Origin: Comamonas testosteroni
GTDB lineage: Bacteria > Pseudomonadota > Gammaproteobacteria > Burkholderiales > Burkholderiaceae_C
Assembly (NCBI GenBank): GCA_008727115.1
Contig: CP044131.1
Span: 3,968,001 to 4,032,000, forward strand
Direction: 5' to 3'
Length of the DNA stretch: 64,000 nt
Below the pieces are notes generated by a model that was given only the letters and a program-made list of their open reading frames with translations, did not search any database and was not told the origin of the DNA. Numbering within the stretch: position 1 is the stretch's first letter; each line of letters begins with the position of its first letter. Positions 28,551 to 36,503 of this stretch are shown piece after piece. The translations under genes and the position numbers were made by a program.

Positions 28551-29642
28551 TCAGGAGCCACGCGTGGCTTCGCGCAGGGCTGGCTCCTGGCGCAACTTCT
28601 GCCCCTTGGGCTTGGGCGAGCCATCGCGGTAGCGCATGGCCCATCGCTCCACGGTGTAGAACGACAGCGCGGACAGTGCGGTAGAGATCAGCAGGCCGGC
28701 AATGACCGTCACCGGCCAGGAGAAGTCAGCCCGCAGATAGCGCACCACCGGGTAATGCCAGAGATAAATGCCATAAGAGAGCTTGCCCAGCTTGATGAGC
28801 AAGGGCGCTGTCAGCATTTCATAGACCAGACCCGAAGGCTTTTGCACCGCCAGCAGCACGACCAGGGCCGCGCATTCCACCACCGTAATGCCCCAGACCA
28901 TGGCGTGCTGGTTATCCCACTCCAGCTCCATGATCAGCGGCACGGCCAGCACAAACCACATGGTGTAGGCGCGCTTGGACTGCAGACGCTCAACCCACTG
29001 CGGGCGCTCCATCATCAGCGCCGCCAGCAGGGCTCCGGCCAGCAGGCCCGACGCCCGCGTGTCGAAGCGGAAAAAGATTTCGTAGAACTTCTGATCCTGC
29101 ACCACCCAGAAGATGCGCCACAGCGTGCTCAGCACCCACAGAGCCAGCAGGGGCGACCACACCCGGCCAGGCGTGGCCTTGCGCAGCAGCAACACCAGCA
29201 GCGGCGGCCAGATCAGATAAAAGTGCTCCTCCACCGACAGCGACCACATGTGCAGCAGCGTGTCCGGACTGTCAAAGAAGGCAATCCCGTAGTCGGCCAG
29301 GTAAAGAATGGAAACCAGCGCGTCCGAGTAGACATCCGTCAAATCTGGCCAGATCAACGGAGCGAACAGGCAATACGCGCCCAGAAACAGCGCCAGCGCC
29401 GGCATGAGCCGGAAAAAGCGGCGGCGGTAAAAGCGCCAGTAATCAATCTTTCCATGCTGTTGATGCTCCATCAGCAGCAGTGAAGTAATCAGAAAACCGC
29501 TGAGCACGAAGAACAGATCGACACCAAAGAACGCACCGTCAAACAGCGGTGCATGGGCGTGCGAGAGCAGCACCAGCACAATGGCAATGCCTCTCAATCC
29601 GTCGAGCGCAGGGTTGTAGCGCAGCTTGAAAACCGACTCCAC
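28551..29642 (-). CDS. Acyltransferase 3 family membrane protein (OafA/YrhL-like)
   Basis: A membrane acyltransferase that typically O-acetylates cell-surface glycans. About ten helices; the N-terminal block LDGLRGIAIVLVLLSH (catalytic-type His) and GVDLFFVLSGFLIT are diagnostic, as is FYRRRFFRLMPAL. I chose GTG 29642 (ESVFKLRYNPALDG) because AAAGG lies upstream and the family begins here (363 residues). The open frame continues 54 codons to another start at 29804 without similarity. No partner SGNH domain is seen. Confidence 0.88.
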   Translation of the reverse strand: MESVFKLRYNPALDGLRGIAIVLVLLSHAHAPLFDGAFFGVDLFFVLSGFLITSLLLMEHQQHGKIDYWRFYRRRFFRLMPALALFLGAYCLFAPLIWPDLTDVYSDALVSILYLADYGIAFFDSPDTLLHMWSLSVEEHFYLIWPPLLVLLLRKATPGRVWSPLLALWVLSTLWRIFWVVQDQKFYEIFFRFDTRASGLLAGALLAALMMERPQWVERLQSKRAYTMWFVLAVPLIMELEWDNQHAMVWGITVVECAALVVLLAVQKPSGLVYEMLTAPLLIKLGKLSYGIYLWHYPVVRYLRADFSWPVTVIAGLLISTALSALSFYTVERWAMRYRDGSPKPKGQKLRQEPALREATRGS

Positions 29643-30143
29643 CAAAACCGGACACCTTTCCTTTCGCCCTGGCACGGGCCGGGCTTGCAATGATCCAATC
29701 AGCCACGCCTGGGCATGGCTGATGCAGTATTCAGAATGTGAGCAAAGAGGCAGTAACAGCTCTTTACAGCGGCCTTGAGGCCACAGACGCACAGGAAAGT
29801 GCATCTAAAGTGCCCAAAATGCTGAGGCGGCGCGCTCTGCCGAATGGGGAAAACGGGACAGAAACCGGTTGCAGCGACCTCAGTCAGGCGACGTGGCGTC
29901 TGTTAACAGGTGAACAGACGCGGGCGATTTAAACAGATTTTGGCCAATGCCCCAAGCCCCGTTTAAGGGTTGCCCCTTTGCCGCGTACAACTTCAAAGGG
30001 CGTTAACAAATACAAACAAAAATAAGCACCAAAGCACTACCAGCAAGCGCTCTCAGCTATCAAATTTGATAATCCAAAATCCACTGAGCTTGTACGAAAA
30101 GTCCCACTCCAGCCGTTGAGGCGTGAGCGGCCCTTGGCAGGAA
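29643..30143. other. Intergenic region of about 500 bases
   Basis: No credible gene. Notable are an inverted repeat GCGTCTGTT (29896-29904) / AACAGACGC (29913-29921) with an 8-base spacer that looks like an operator, and a member of the AGCTATCAAA family at about 30028-30064. Composition falls toward AT between 29990 and 30080. It should hold the promoter of the acyltransferase gene (minus). Confidence 0.5.
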
Positions 30144-30905
30144 TCAAGAAGTTTTCTTTCGCCCGCAGACCGGTGCGCTCTGGTGCACATCGCGCCACAG
30201 CAGCATCTCGGCCACACGCTCGGACTTGTCATCATCAAAGCCCAGCTTCTGCGCGCGCTCGGCCGGGTTGGTCCAGGTGCCGAACAACATGTCCCACAGC
30301 GGCAGACCGTAGTTCTGCGCATGGTGACCATGCTGATGGTGAACGGTGTGCATCTCGGGGCGCTGCAGCACATAGCCCAGCCAGCGCGGCGTGCGCATGT
30401 CGGCGTGGGTGAACAAATCGAAGGCCGCCGTCAGCCCCAGCGCCACGGCCGCCGCCGCCGGGCTCGCGCCCAGCACCCAGTAGCTGGAGATCACGCTCAG
30501 CAGCATGGCGGCACAGGCGTCCAGCGGGTGTGCGTAGAACGAGGTCAGCACCTCGATGCGCCGGGCACTGTGGTGCAGCTGGTGAAACACACGCCACAGA
30601 AGATCGCTGGCATGGGTGGCACGGTGCCACCAGTAAAAGACAAAGCTGGTGATGAAAAAGCTCAGCAGCCCCACCAGCAACGGGTTCCAGCGTGCTCCCA
30701 CATCCAGCAGCGCATGCTGGCGAATCCTGTCCTCCAGCACATAGCCCAGCGCCAGCGTGCACACCAGGGTCAGTGCGCCCAGGGCGCTGCTGTAGATCAG
30801 CCAGCGTCGATCACAAAGATTGCGCGAGGCAGGAGCAATCACCTCGCGTGTGAACACCGCCACAAACAGCAGTGCGATCAGTGGGTAGACCAGATATTCC
30901 AGCAT
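30144..30905 (-). CDS. Sterol desaturase/fatty acid hydroxylase superfamily protein
   Basis: A 253-residue membrane protein with four or so helices and the three His clusters that bind a di-iron centre: YWWHRATH, FHQLHHSARR and MHTVHHQHGHH. Members hydroxylate or desaturate lipids with O2. ATG 30905 opens directly with a membrane helix (MLEYLVYPLIALLF). It lies 35 bases after the amino-acid-binding gene on the same strand. Substrate unknown. Confidence 0.9.
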   Translation of the reverse strand: MLEYLVYPLIALLFVAVFTREVIAPASRNLCDRRWLIYSSALGALTLVCTLALGYVLEDRIRQHALLDVGARWNPLLVGLLSFFITSFVFYWWHRATHASDLLWRVFHQLHHSARRIEVLTSFYAHPLDACAAMLLSVISSYWVLGASPAAAAVALGLTAAFDLFTHADMRTPRWLGYVLQRPEMHTVHHQHGHHAQNYGLPLWDMLFGTWTNPAERAQKLGFDDDKSERVAEMLLWRDVHQSAPVCGRKKTS

Positions 30906-30940
30906 GCCTGCAGTCTATAGGCTGGCCCAGCCATGCTCGA

Positions 30941-31909
30941 TCAACGGGACAATACGAACTGCTCCAGCGGCGTGTCATTGGGCGCAGCCAACTGCTTTTT
31001 CAGCATCTCGCCCATGGGCAGATTCAGGTTCACGTTCTTGGGCGGAATCGGCTGCATAAACCATTTGCTGTAGAGCTTGTGCAGCTCGCCCGAGCGGATC
31101 ATCTGCAAGATGGCTGCGTCCACGGCCTTCTTGATCTGCGGATCGCTCTTGCTGAACTGGATGGCAATCGGCTCGGCACCAATCACCTCGCCCACAATCT
31201 TGTAGCCCTTGGGATTCTTGCTCTGGCCGATCACGCCGGCCAGCATGTTGTCGTCCAGCACAAAGGCATCGACACGGCCCGACTCCAGCAGCAAAAAGCT
31301 CTCGAACTGATCCTTGCTCATCAAGGTCTTGAAGTTCAGGTCGTTGTCGCTGGCGTACTTGCGCAGAATCTGCACCGCCGTTGTGCCGGTGATGGCTCCC
31401 ACATTGCGGCCCTGCAGCTGCTTGAACGACGTAATGCCCGAGTCCGCCCGCACGGCCATGCGTACCTCGCTCACATAGGTGGTCAGGCCAAAGGCAACCT
31501 GCTTCTGGCGCATGAGGTTGTTGGTCATGCTCGCGCAGTTGAAATCGGCCGTGCCGTTGCCGATCAGCGGCATGGTGTTCTGCGGCGTCAAAACCATGTA
31601 TTTGATCTGGGCCTTGGGCGCGATCGCGTGCACCACGCGCTCGCACAAATCCATGTGATAGCCGACAAACTGGTCGTTCGCACCAATCACGTAGGACATG
31701 GGCGTCGCCGCCTCACGCACACCCAGGGTCACCGTGCCACCGGCCTGCCAGCGCTGCAGCGTGGGCGATGCCGAAACATCGACGACCGTATCGATACCGG
31801 CACCGATCTCTGCCTTCACCGGCTTGCCTGCGGCCATGACAGAACCAGCACACACCAGCGCTGCTGTCACACCGGCCACCAGCCCACCCCACTTCAACGA
31901 CTTGCTCAT
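30941..31909 (-). CDS. Periplasmic amino-acid-binding protein (ABC transporter family 3)
   Basis: From ATG 31909 the protein is 322 residues with a signal peptide ending VMAA. The binding domain shows TVTLGVREAATPMSYV and DFNCASMTNNLMRQKQVAF, typical of the GltI/AatJ glutamate/aspartate group. No permease or ATPase gene is adjacent, so it is an orphan binding protein or works with a distant transporter. GGAGTGGGT precedes the ATG; the frame runs 40 codons further upstream. Confidence 0.88.
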   Translation of the reverse strand: MSKSLKWGGLVAGVTAALVCAGSVMAAGKPVKAEIGAGIDTVVDVSASPTLQRWQAGGTVTLGVREAATPMSYVIGANDQFVGYHMDLCERVVHAIAPKAQIKYMVLTPQNTMPLIGNGTADFNCASMTNNLMRQKQVAFGLTTYVSEVRMAVRADSGITSFKQLQGRNVGAITGTTAVQILRKYASDNDLNFKTLMSKDQFESFLLLESGRVDAFVLDDNMLAGVIGQSKNPKGYKIVGEVIGAEPIAIQFSKSDPQIKKAVDAAILQMIRSGELHKLYSKWFMQPIPPKNVNLNLPMGEMLKKQLAAPNDTPLEQFVLSR

Positions 31910-31929
31910 TACCCACTCCACATCCATGC

Positions 31930-31962
31930 AAAAAGCGCCGAGACCCTGGGCCATCGGCGCTT
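31930..31962 (-). terminator. Terminator after the DTW-domain gene
   Basis: AAGCGCCGA and TCGGCGCTT pair around a 12-base loop; on the minus strand TTTTT follows. Confidence 0.75.
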
Positions 31963-32082
31963 GCTCACCCACCTCATCAGGCACAGCCTTGTCGTTACAC
32001 AGGGCCGCACATCGATTGTCGGTGTTCACTTAGATGTTTGAGTGGAATGCTTATTCCTGCTCCGGGTGCCATGCCTCGCGTT

Positions 32083-32949
32083 TCACGAGGCGCTGCCCAT
32101 CAGTTCACGCAGCCTCTGGTGTGCGCTGCTGCCCTCATCCGCCGGCAGCTGATGCTTGGCCTGCAGGTAGCGCTCGGTGAACACACCCAGATAGCTCTCC
32201 AGCACACGGCCCGCGTGCATGTCGGCGTCATCGCCCACCAGTTCCAGACACAGCGCCGCCACCTCGCTGGTGCAGAAATGATCGTCGCGCTTGGACCTGC
32301 GCAATTGATAGCGAGAGATCAAATCCGGATGCAGGCTGAGCACCGGAAACCCATCGAGATACGGGCTTTTGCGAAACATCTTGCGTGCCTCGGACCAGGT
32401 GGCATCCAGCAAGATGAACAGCGGGCGCTTGCCGGGCTGCAGCACGTGGCTGTCACCTGCACTGTCACTGCCATGCAGCGCCTCCACCACGCGCTCGGGC
32501 GGATCGGCATATTCACCGGGGAAGACCACATAAGGCTGCCACTGCGGGTCGGACAGCAAGGCGGTGAGCTGCGCATCGACCTCGGTGCGCGACCAGCCAA
32601 ACGCATGGGTTTCGCGCACCACATCGGCAATCAGCCAGCCCGTGTTGCTGGGCTTGAGCGGCTCGGCGTCATGCATCAGCAGGCAAAAAGCGGCACGCGT
32701 GGCCAGCTCAGGCCGCAGCGCGCACATGCAGTGCGACGGGCGCAGGCGGCAACCCTCGCAGCGCTCGCCCTTGGGGCCGCCGCGCGCTAGAAAAGGCCGC
32801 GTGCTACGTGCCAGCCGCGCCGTGCGCAGACGCGATACGGCATGCGCAGACACCGCTGAGGCCACCGTTTTCTGCGAGCTCAGAGCGGCAGCGGCGTCGG
32901 CAGCCGCATCAGACAAGGACAAAGGCGAGGAAGCGGGCAAAGCAGGCAC
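32083..32949 (-). CDS. DTW-domain tRNA-uridine aminocarboxypropyltransferase
   Basis: The DTW family installs acp3U in tRNA using S-adenosylmethionine. The signature LDATWSEARKMFRKSPYL is present (the D-x-T-W core), preceded by a zinc-type Cys cluster (CEGCRLRPSHCMC). At 288 residues it has an extra N-terminal Ala/Ser-rich stretch of about 45 residues before homology. The annotated start is a GTG without a clear ribosome site, so the true start is uncertain. Confidence 0.8.
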   Translation of the reverse strand: MPALPASSPLSLSDAAADAAAALSSQKTVASAVSAHAVSRLRTARLARSTRPFLARGGPKGERCEGCRLRPSHCMCALRPELATRAAFCLLMHDAEPLKPSNTGWLIADVVRETHAFGWSRTEVDAQLTALLSDPQWQPYVVFPGEYADPPERVVEALHGSDSAGDSHVLQPGKRPLFILLDATWSEARKMFRKSPYLDGFPVLSLHPDLISRYQLRRSKRDDHFCTSEVAALCLELVGDDADMHAGRVLESYLGVFTERYLQAKHQLPADEGSSAHQRLRELMGSAS

Positions 32950-33318
32950 CAGCAGGTTCAGAAGGAAGGCCGAATTGTCCCGCCTTTGCCAATCCCAGTG
33001 CTGACGCTAAAGGAGCGTGACTCAGAGCGTGCTGGCGATCTCTGCGCAGCTTGCATCAAAGCTCAATAAAAGGAGCGCCTAGCGCCTGTCTGCATTGAAT
33101 TTCAGATAGTTTTGTATCTAAAAACAAGCAACGACCAGCGCCTTCAGCTCCTTTTTTGTTCATTTCCTATGTTGACGAGCTCTACGCTGCCGCGTTGAAA
33201 CTACCGCGCGAAGAAATCGCACGGCTTAACCGCAGGTTTGCGGTTGAGACGAGGCGTGAAGCCGAAGTCAGTACGACAAGGCGAAACAACGACGTATCAA
33301 GGGCTGTGTTAGCGGCTC
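32950..33318. other. Repeat-rich intergenic region, about 370 bases
   Basis: No convincing gene. It holds a long hairpin-like pair (AAAAGGAGC near 33068 and GCTCCTTTTTT near 33148) and a short stem AACCGCA/TGCGGTT near 33228-33246. The region around 33247-33274 reads like a relative of the adjacent 48-bp repeat (GAGACGAGGCGTGAAGCCGAAG). A plus-strand open frame of about 70 codons here is made of repeat sequence and is not called. Confidence 0.5.
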
Positions 33319-33322
33319 TTAA
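33275..33322 (-). repeat. 48-bp repeat across a stop codon, copy 2
   Basis: Matches 27025-27072 at 45 of 48 bases and, like it, contains the stop codon (33319-33321) of a minus-strand lipoprotein gene. Confidence 0.8.
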
Positions 33323-34110
33323 TCGCAATCGCCCTGCACAAAGCCCGGCCCGCGGCCAAAGCTGAACACCGTGGGCTTGGCGTTCTGGAGCCCGGCAGAG
33401 ATCACGCTCCTGAAGCGTTCGGGCTCGCAGTTAAAGCGCGTGTCCAGCACATAGTCCTCAGACTCGGCCTTGGTCATGGCATCGCGCCAGGCAAAGCTGG
33501 CATCCAGCACCGGGCCATCCACCATGGGCGCCTGCACGGCGTAGTTGATGAAGCCCGTCACGCGCGAGCCCTTGGCCTCCAGATAGACCACAGGATCCGC
33601 CGCGTTGCCGCACAGCGTGAGGCAGTCCGCGTAGTAATGGCTGGACAGCAAAGACTCAAAGCTGCCAAAAGTCAGCTCGCTGAGCGGCGTATCGGGCTGG
33701 CCCTCGGAGACATGCATCACGCTCTTGAGCGAGAGATTGCAGCTGGGTGCGATATCGACCTCTACAGATTCGATCACCTTGTCGGCCTCGTCGCTGATCA
33801 GGGTGATATCGCAGCCATCGGTGCGAAACAGGTGGCGGTGAAACTCCGATCGCATGGCCGGGCCGGCAATCTGCTGCGCATAGGCCAGATTCATGCCTAT
33901 GGTCTCCGTGCTGAACAGCTGGTCAATCACACGCTTGGCTTCTGCGACAGGCTGTGCAGCCTCAGGTGCCTGGGCCACCGGGGCGGCTGGCGCAGCCACT
34001 GGCGCTGCCGCATCGGTCTTGGAATCCGAGCAGGCCAGCAGCAAAGCAGCTGCTGCCATTGCCCCCGTCCAGACTCCGCAGCGTTTGATCCAGCGATGGG
34101 CCATCTCCAT
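33319..34110 (-). CDS. Lipoprotein of unknown function
   Basis: A 263-residue protein with a signal peptide and lipobox LLAC (Cys about residue 27), followed by an Ala/Pro/Gln-rich linker to about residue 60, then a globular domain with five Cys, enough for two disulfides (GCDITL, APSCNLSL, DCLTLCGN, RFNCEPE). I do not recognise the family. ATG 34110 follows AAGGAT. The 3' end lies in a repeat shared with the DUF1439 lipoprotein gene. Confidence 0.75.
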   Translation of the reverse strand: MEMAHRWIKRCGVWTGAMAAAALLLACSDSKTDAAAPVAAPAAPVAQAPEAAQPVAEAKRVIDQLFSTETIGMNLAYAQQIAGPAMRSEFHRHLFRTDGCDITLISDEADKVIESVEVDIAPSCNLSLKSVMHVSEGQPDTPLSELTFGSFESLLSSHYYADCLTLCGNAADPVVYLEAKGSRVTGFINYAVQAPMVDGPVLDASFAWRDAMTKAESEDYVLDTRFNCEPERFRSVISAGLQNAKPTVFSFGRGPGFVQGDCD

Positions 34111-34184
34111 ATCCTTGAAAGTTCAAAGCTCCGCAATATAGGTGCAGACCCTGAAATCACCAAGAATCTGCCGCCTCAGCCGCA

Positions 34185-34796
34185 TCAACCGCCCACACTC
34201 TCCAGCTCGAACAGCGGCATCTCCGCCTGACGGCTCAGCCACACACCGCCGCCCAGCTCCTTGAAGCGCGGCAGCAGACCACGGCGATACAGCTCGGCGC
34301 GGTGACGGTACAGGCGCGGATCGGTCAGATCCTCATCAATGATGTCGCGCTCGTAGTCTTCCTTGGCCACGGCCTCGATGTACAGGCCGCCCCGCGAGAG
34401 CCGGCCCAGATTGGCCAGCGCCTTTTTCAGATCTGCCGGGCTCAGATACGGCAGCACACCCTGGCAGATCACCAGATCGAACGGCTGGCCGTCCTTGGGC
34501 TGCCAGTCCACAACAGAGCCCTGCTCCCAGCCATAGCGCTCACAGAGGTAGGGACTGAACTCCACACCCTGGTATTGCACGCCGGGAAAGTGCTGCTCCA
34601 CCGCCTCGCGCCACAGACCAATGCCGCAGCCCATGTCCAACACCCGCTGCACCGGCACGCGCAAATACGCAAGATACGAGCAGACAAACGCACCCAGCCT
34701 CCGCGCGTGCTCGGGGTCGATCACGCTGGTCTTCTTGTCAAAGTAAAAGCGCTGGTAATACGCCTCGTCAAACCACTCGTTGCTTGCTGATTGCAC
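34185..34796 (-). CDS. Class I SAM-dependent methyltransferase
   Basis: A 203-residue methyltransferase fold: motif I VLDMGCGIGLW, acidic second strand QGVEFSP, and DLVICQGVLPYL. The GTG at 34796 was chosen because AAGGAGG lies just upstream and WFDEAYYQRFYFDKK is the usual N-terminus; the frame runs 14 codons further to a TTG inside a terminator hairpin. Substrate unknown. Confidence 0.85.
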   Translation of the reverse strand: MQSASNEWFDEAYYQRFYFDKKTSVIDPEHARRLGAFVCSYLAYLRVPVQRVLDMGCGIGLWREAVEQHFPGVQYQGVEFSPYLCERYGWEQGSVVDWQPKDGQPFDLVICQGVLPYLSPADLKKALANLGRLSRGGLYIEAVAKEDYERDIIDEDLTDPRLYRHRAELYRRGLLPRFKELGGGVWLSRQAEMPLFELESVGG

Positions 34797-34818
34797 GCAG
34801 CCTCCTTCAAAAACAAAC

Positions 34819-34834
34819 GGCGCCCGAAGGCGCC
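34819..34834 (-). terminator. UUCG-loop hairpin directly upstream of the methyltransferase RBS
   Basis: On the minus strand GGCGCC TTCG GGCGCC is followed by GTTTGTTTTTG and then AAGGAGG. It probably ends the upstream zinc-ribbon gene's message (including repeat C) before the methyltransferase start; it could act as an attenuator. Confidence 0.6.
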
Positions 34835-34867
34835 ACAATGTTGAAAACTGGCACTCCCCAGCTCAGG

Positions 34868-34942
34868 GACGCCGAGCAAGAGCCGCCTCGCAGCGATGGC
34901 GTCGTCCCCCTCCGGGGGAAGGCGCGCAGCGCCTCAGGGGGA
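34868..34942 (+). repeat. Dispersed GC-rich repeat, copy C
   Basis: GACGCCGAGCAAGAGCCGCC to GCGCCTCAGGGGGA. Nearly the same as copy A (435-522) but without its central insert. It starts just after the stop codon of the minus-strand zinc-ribbon gene, as copy A does for pyk. Confidence 0.8.
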
Positions 34943-34943
34943 A

Positions 34944-35186
34944 TTAAATCCTCCCCACCACCGACCAGCCCACCTTCTGGTTTTGCTTGTTATTTTCATA
35001 GTCCCACACCGTGCCGCAGCGCTCGCAGACATAGCGCGTCACCGTCGCCGTGTTCGCGCCGCGCACCTCCTTGCGGTTGCCGTGCTGCATCAGCTCCGCG
35101 TGGCCGGGGGCTTTGCGCCAGTTGCGCTGAATGCCGGCGCAGGCGTCGCACAGATGTTCTTCGGCAGGAGTGGTGGTGTTGGTCAT
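34944..35186 (-). CDS. Small zinc-ribbon-like protein (80 residues)
   Basis: MTNTTTPAEEHL followed by two CxxC knuckles, CDAC (about residues 13-16) and CERC (about 54-57), which could bind one zinc ion. The end is YENNKQNQKVGWSVVGRI. Codon use fits the chromosome. I know no function for it. No strong ribosome site was found before ATG 35186. Repeat C follows its stop. Confidence 0.65.
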   Translation of the reverse strand: MTNTTTPAEEHLCDACAGIQRNWRKAPGHAELMQHGNRKEVRGANTATVTRYVCERCGTVWDYENNKQNQKVGWSVVGRI

Positions 35187-35351
35187 GAAAATGCAGATAT
35201 AGAGCGCAGCACCCGCGACATCGCCAGCGCTGCAAAGCGGCCATTGTGCCGTCAGCGCCGGTTTTGCACCTCAGGCAAGACCAGCATCACCGCAGGCTGC
35301 TGGGCCTTTCGCGCATGACCCGGCATTACCCGGTGCCAGCGGCCACGCCGG

Positions 35352-35729
35352 TTAAGGCTTGCGATGCAGCAGGCAGATCTTGTTGCCGCCGGGGTCACGC
35401 ACATAGGCCAGATACAGGGCATTGGCCCCCTCGCCACGCCAGCCCGGCGCATCCTCGATCGCCACACCGCCTGCCGCCACGCCCGCCGCATGCGCGGCAT
35501 TCACCTGCTCGACGGACTGCGCCGCAAAACCGATGGTCGAGCCATTGCCGCCCGTGGCAGGCTCGCCATTGATAGGCGTAGAGATCGCAAACGTGCCCGT
35601 GGGGCTGCGATAAAAGTAGCGATTCTTGTTGGCGACGCCGGGGGCAATACCCAGCTGGCCCAGCATGGCGTCATAAAAACGCTTGCCACTTTCCAGATCG
35701 GAAACACCCAGCATGACGTGACTGAACAT
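35352..35729 (-). CDS. VOC-family (glyoxalase/bleomycin-resistance fold) protein
   Basis: A 125-residue single VOC module: FSHVMLGVSDLESGKRFYDA opens the first beta-alpha-beta unit, and LAYVRDPGGNKICLLHR closes the second with the usual metal-ligand position. Members are dioxygenases, lyases or binding proteins; the substrate is unknown. Start ATG 35729. A PAS-domain remnant lies divergently upstream. Confidence 0.85.
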   Translation of the reverse strand: MFSHVMLGVSDLESGKRFYDAMLGQLGIAPGVANKNRYFYRSPTGTFAISTPINGEPATGGNGSTIGFAAQSVEQVNAAHAAGVAAGGVAIEDAPGWRGEGANALYLAYVRDPGGNKICLLHRKP

Positions 35730-35830
35730 GATTCAACGCTCCTTGATAAACCCGCTTGCGCGGCAATGATGGGAAATACGCCGGTCATGGTAGCGGGCTT
35801 TGCGCCTCACAGGGCTGGCGCCCCAAGAGC

Positions 35831-36070
35831 AGAGAAACCCTCAACGACTGGGCCGAGCGCATCCACCCCGATGAGCGAGCGCAAACCGTCTCGCGCTGCA
35901 TGGAGCCGAGCCTTGCAGGCGTCGATCACGCGGCCGAATACCGCGTCCTGAGCAGTGAAATGCGCTCCATGGCCGTGCGCGTGGCACGGGTCGGGGGTCT
36001 CCTGGGGATTGAGTCCGCGCCAGGGCGGACGGTGCTGAAGGCGCGAGTGATGTTGGACGCTGAAACTTGA
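35831..36070 (+). pseudogene. PAS-domain remnant
   Basis: The translated stretch RETLNDWAERIHPDERAQTV, then EYRVLSSEMRSMAVRVARVG and ending RTVLKARVMLDAET, has the layout of the second half of a PAS fold plus PAC motif (W-x3-I/V-HPDDR ... EYRV ... RW ... DIT). The N-terminal half of the fold and any output domain (GGDEF, kinase) are missing, and no good start codon is present. It looks like the leftover of a sensor gene at the edge of the accessory segment. Confidence 0.55.
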
Positions 36071-36503
36071 AGTGTTTTTTGGCTGTAGCGCTTGTGTGAC
36101 AAGCGTAGGCAGCTATCAAAATAGATCCTGCTTTGTCGTACACGACAGAGGACGGGTCTCGGCCCGTCAGCCGAGGTACTTTCTTTTGCTTCGCCAAAAG
36201 ACAAGTACCCAAAGAAAAGGCGACCCGACTGTCCGCGTCCCTGCGCTGCGTTCCACTTCGCTCCGGGCAAACCTGCGTCACGCCATTCGGTCTGCGGTGC
36301 CGCCCAACTCGCTGCGCGCTTTCAGCGCTCCGCTCAGACAAACGGCGGCAAGTCAGAGCACGATGCATTGGCACTCTTCGGTGCCAATGCCCGCAGCCCG
36401 AACAACGTGCCGTAGGCACAGACACACGGGGGATGCGGGAACGGACGGCCTTCGAGAGCTGTGGCGAAATAGTCTTAAAAATCTCTATTGAATATTTCTT
36501 AAT
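36071..36503. repeat. Repeat-element cluster at the boundary of the AT-rich segment
   Basis: At 36082-36121 is a full AGCTATCAAA-type element (GCGCTTGTGTGACAAGCG then AGCTATCAAAA). From 36150 follow two hairpins: GACGGG/CCCGTC at 36151-36168, and GGTACTTTCTTTTG/CAAAAGACAAGTACC at 36174-36210. The GC-rich stretch after them (to about 36450) has open frames on both strands without protein features; this sequence type recurs between genes in Comamonadaceae and related bacteria, as far as I recall. From about 36470 composition drops sharply to AT-rich. Confidence 0.55.

Noticed and set aside
33156..33365. 69-codon plus-strand frame near the 48-bp repeat (and a related frame ending near 27130)
   Set aside because: The only similarity between the two is the repeat itself (NDVSRAVLAALN); both run antisense into lipoprotein genes.
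36072..36503. Overlapping open frames on both strands in the repeat cluster
   Set aside because: No ribosome sites, no domain features, and the sequence is hairpin- and repeat-rich intergenic DNA; products look like spurious predictions.
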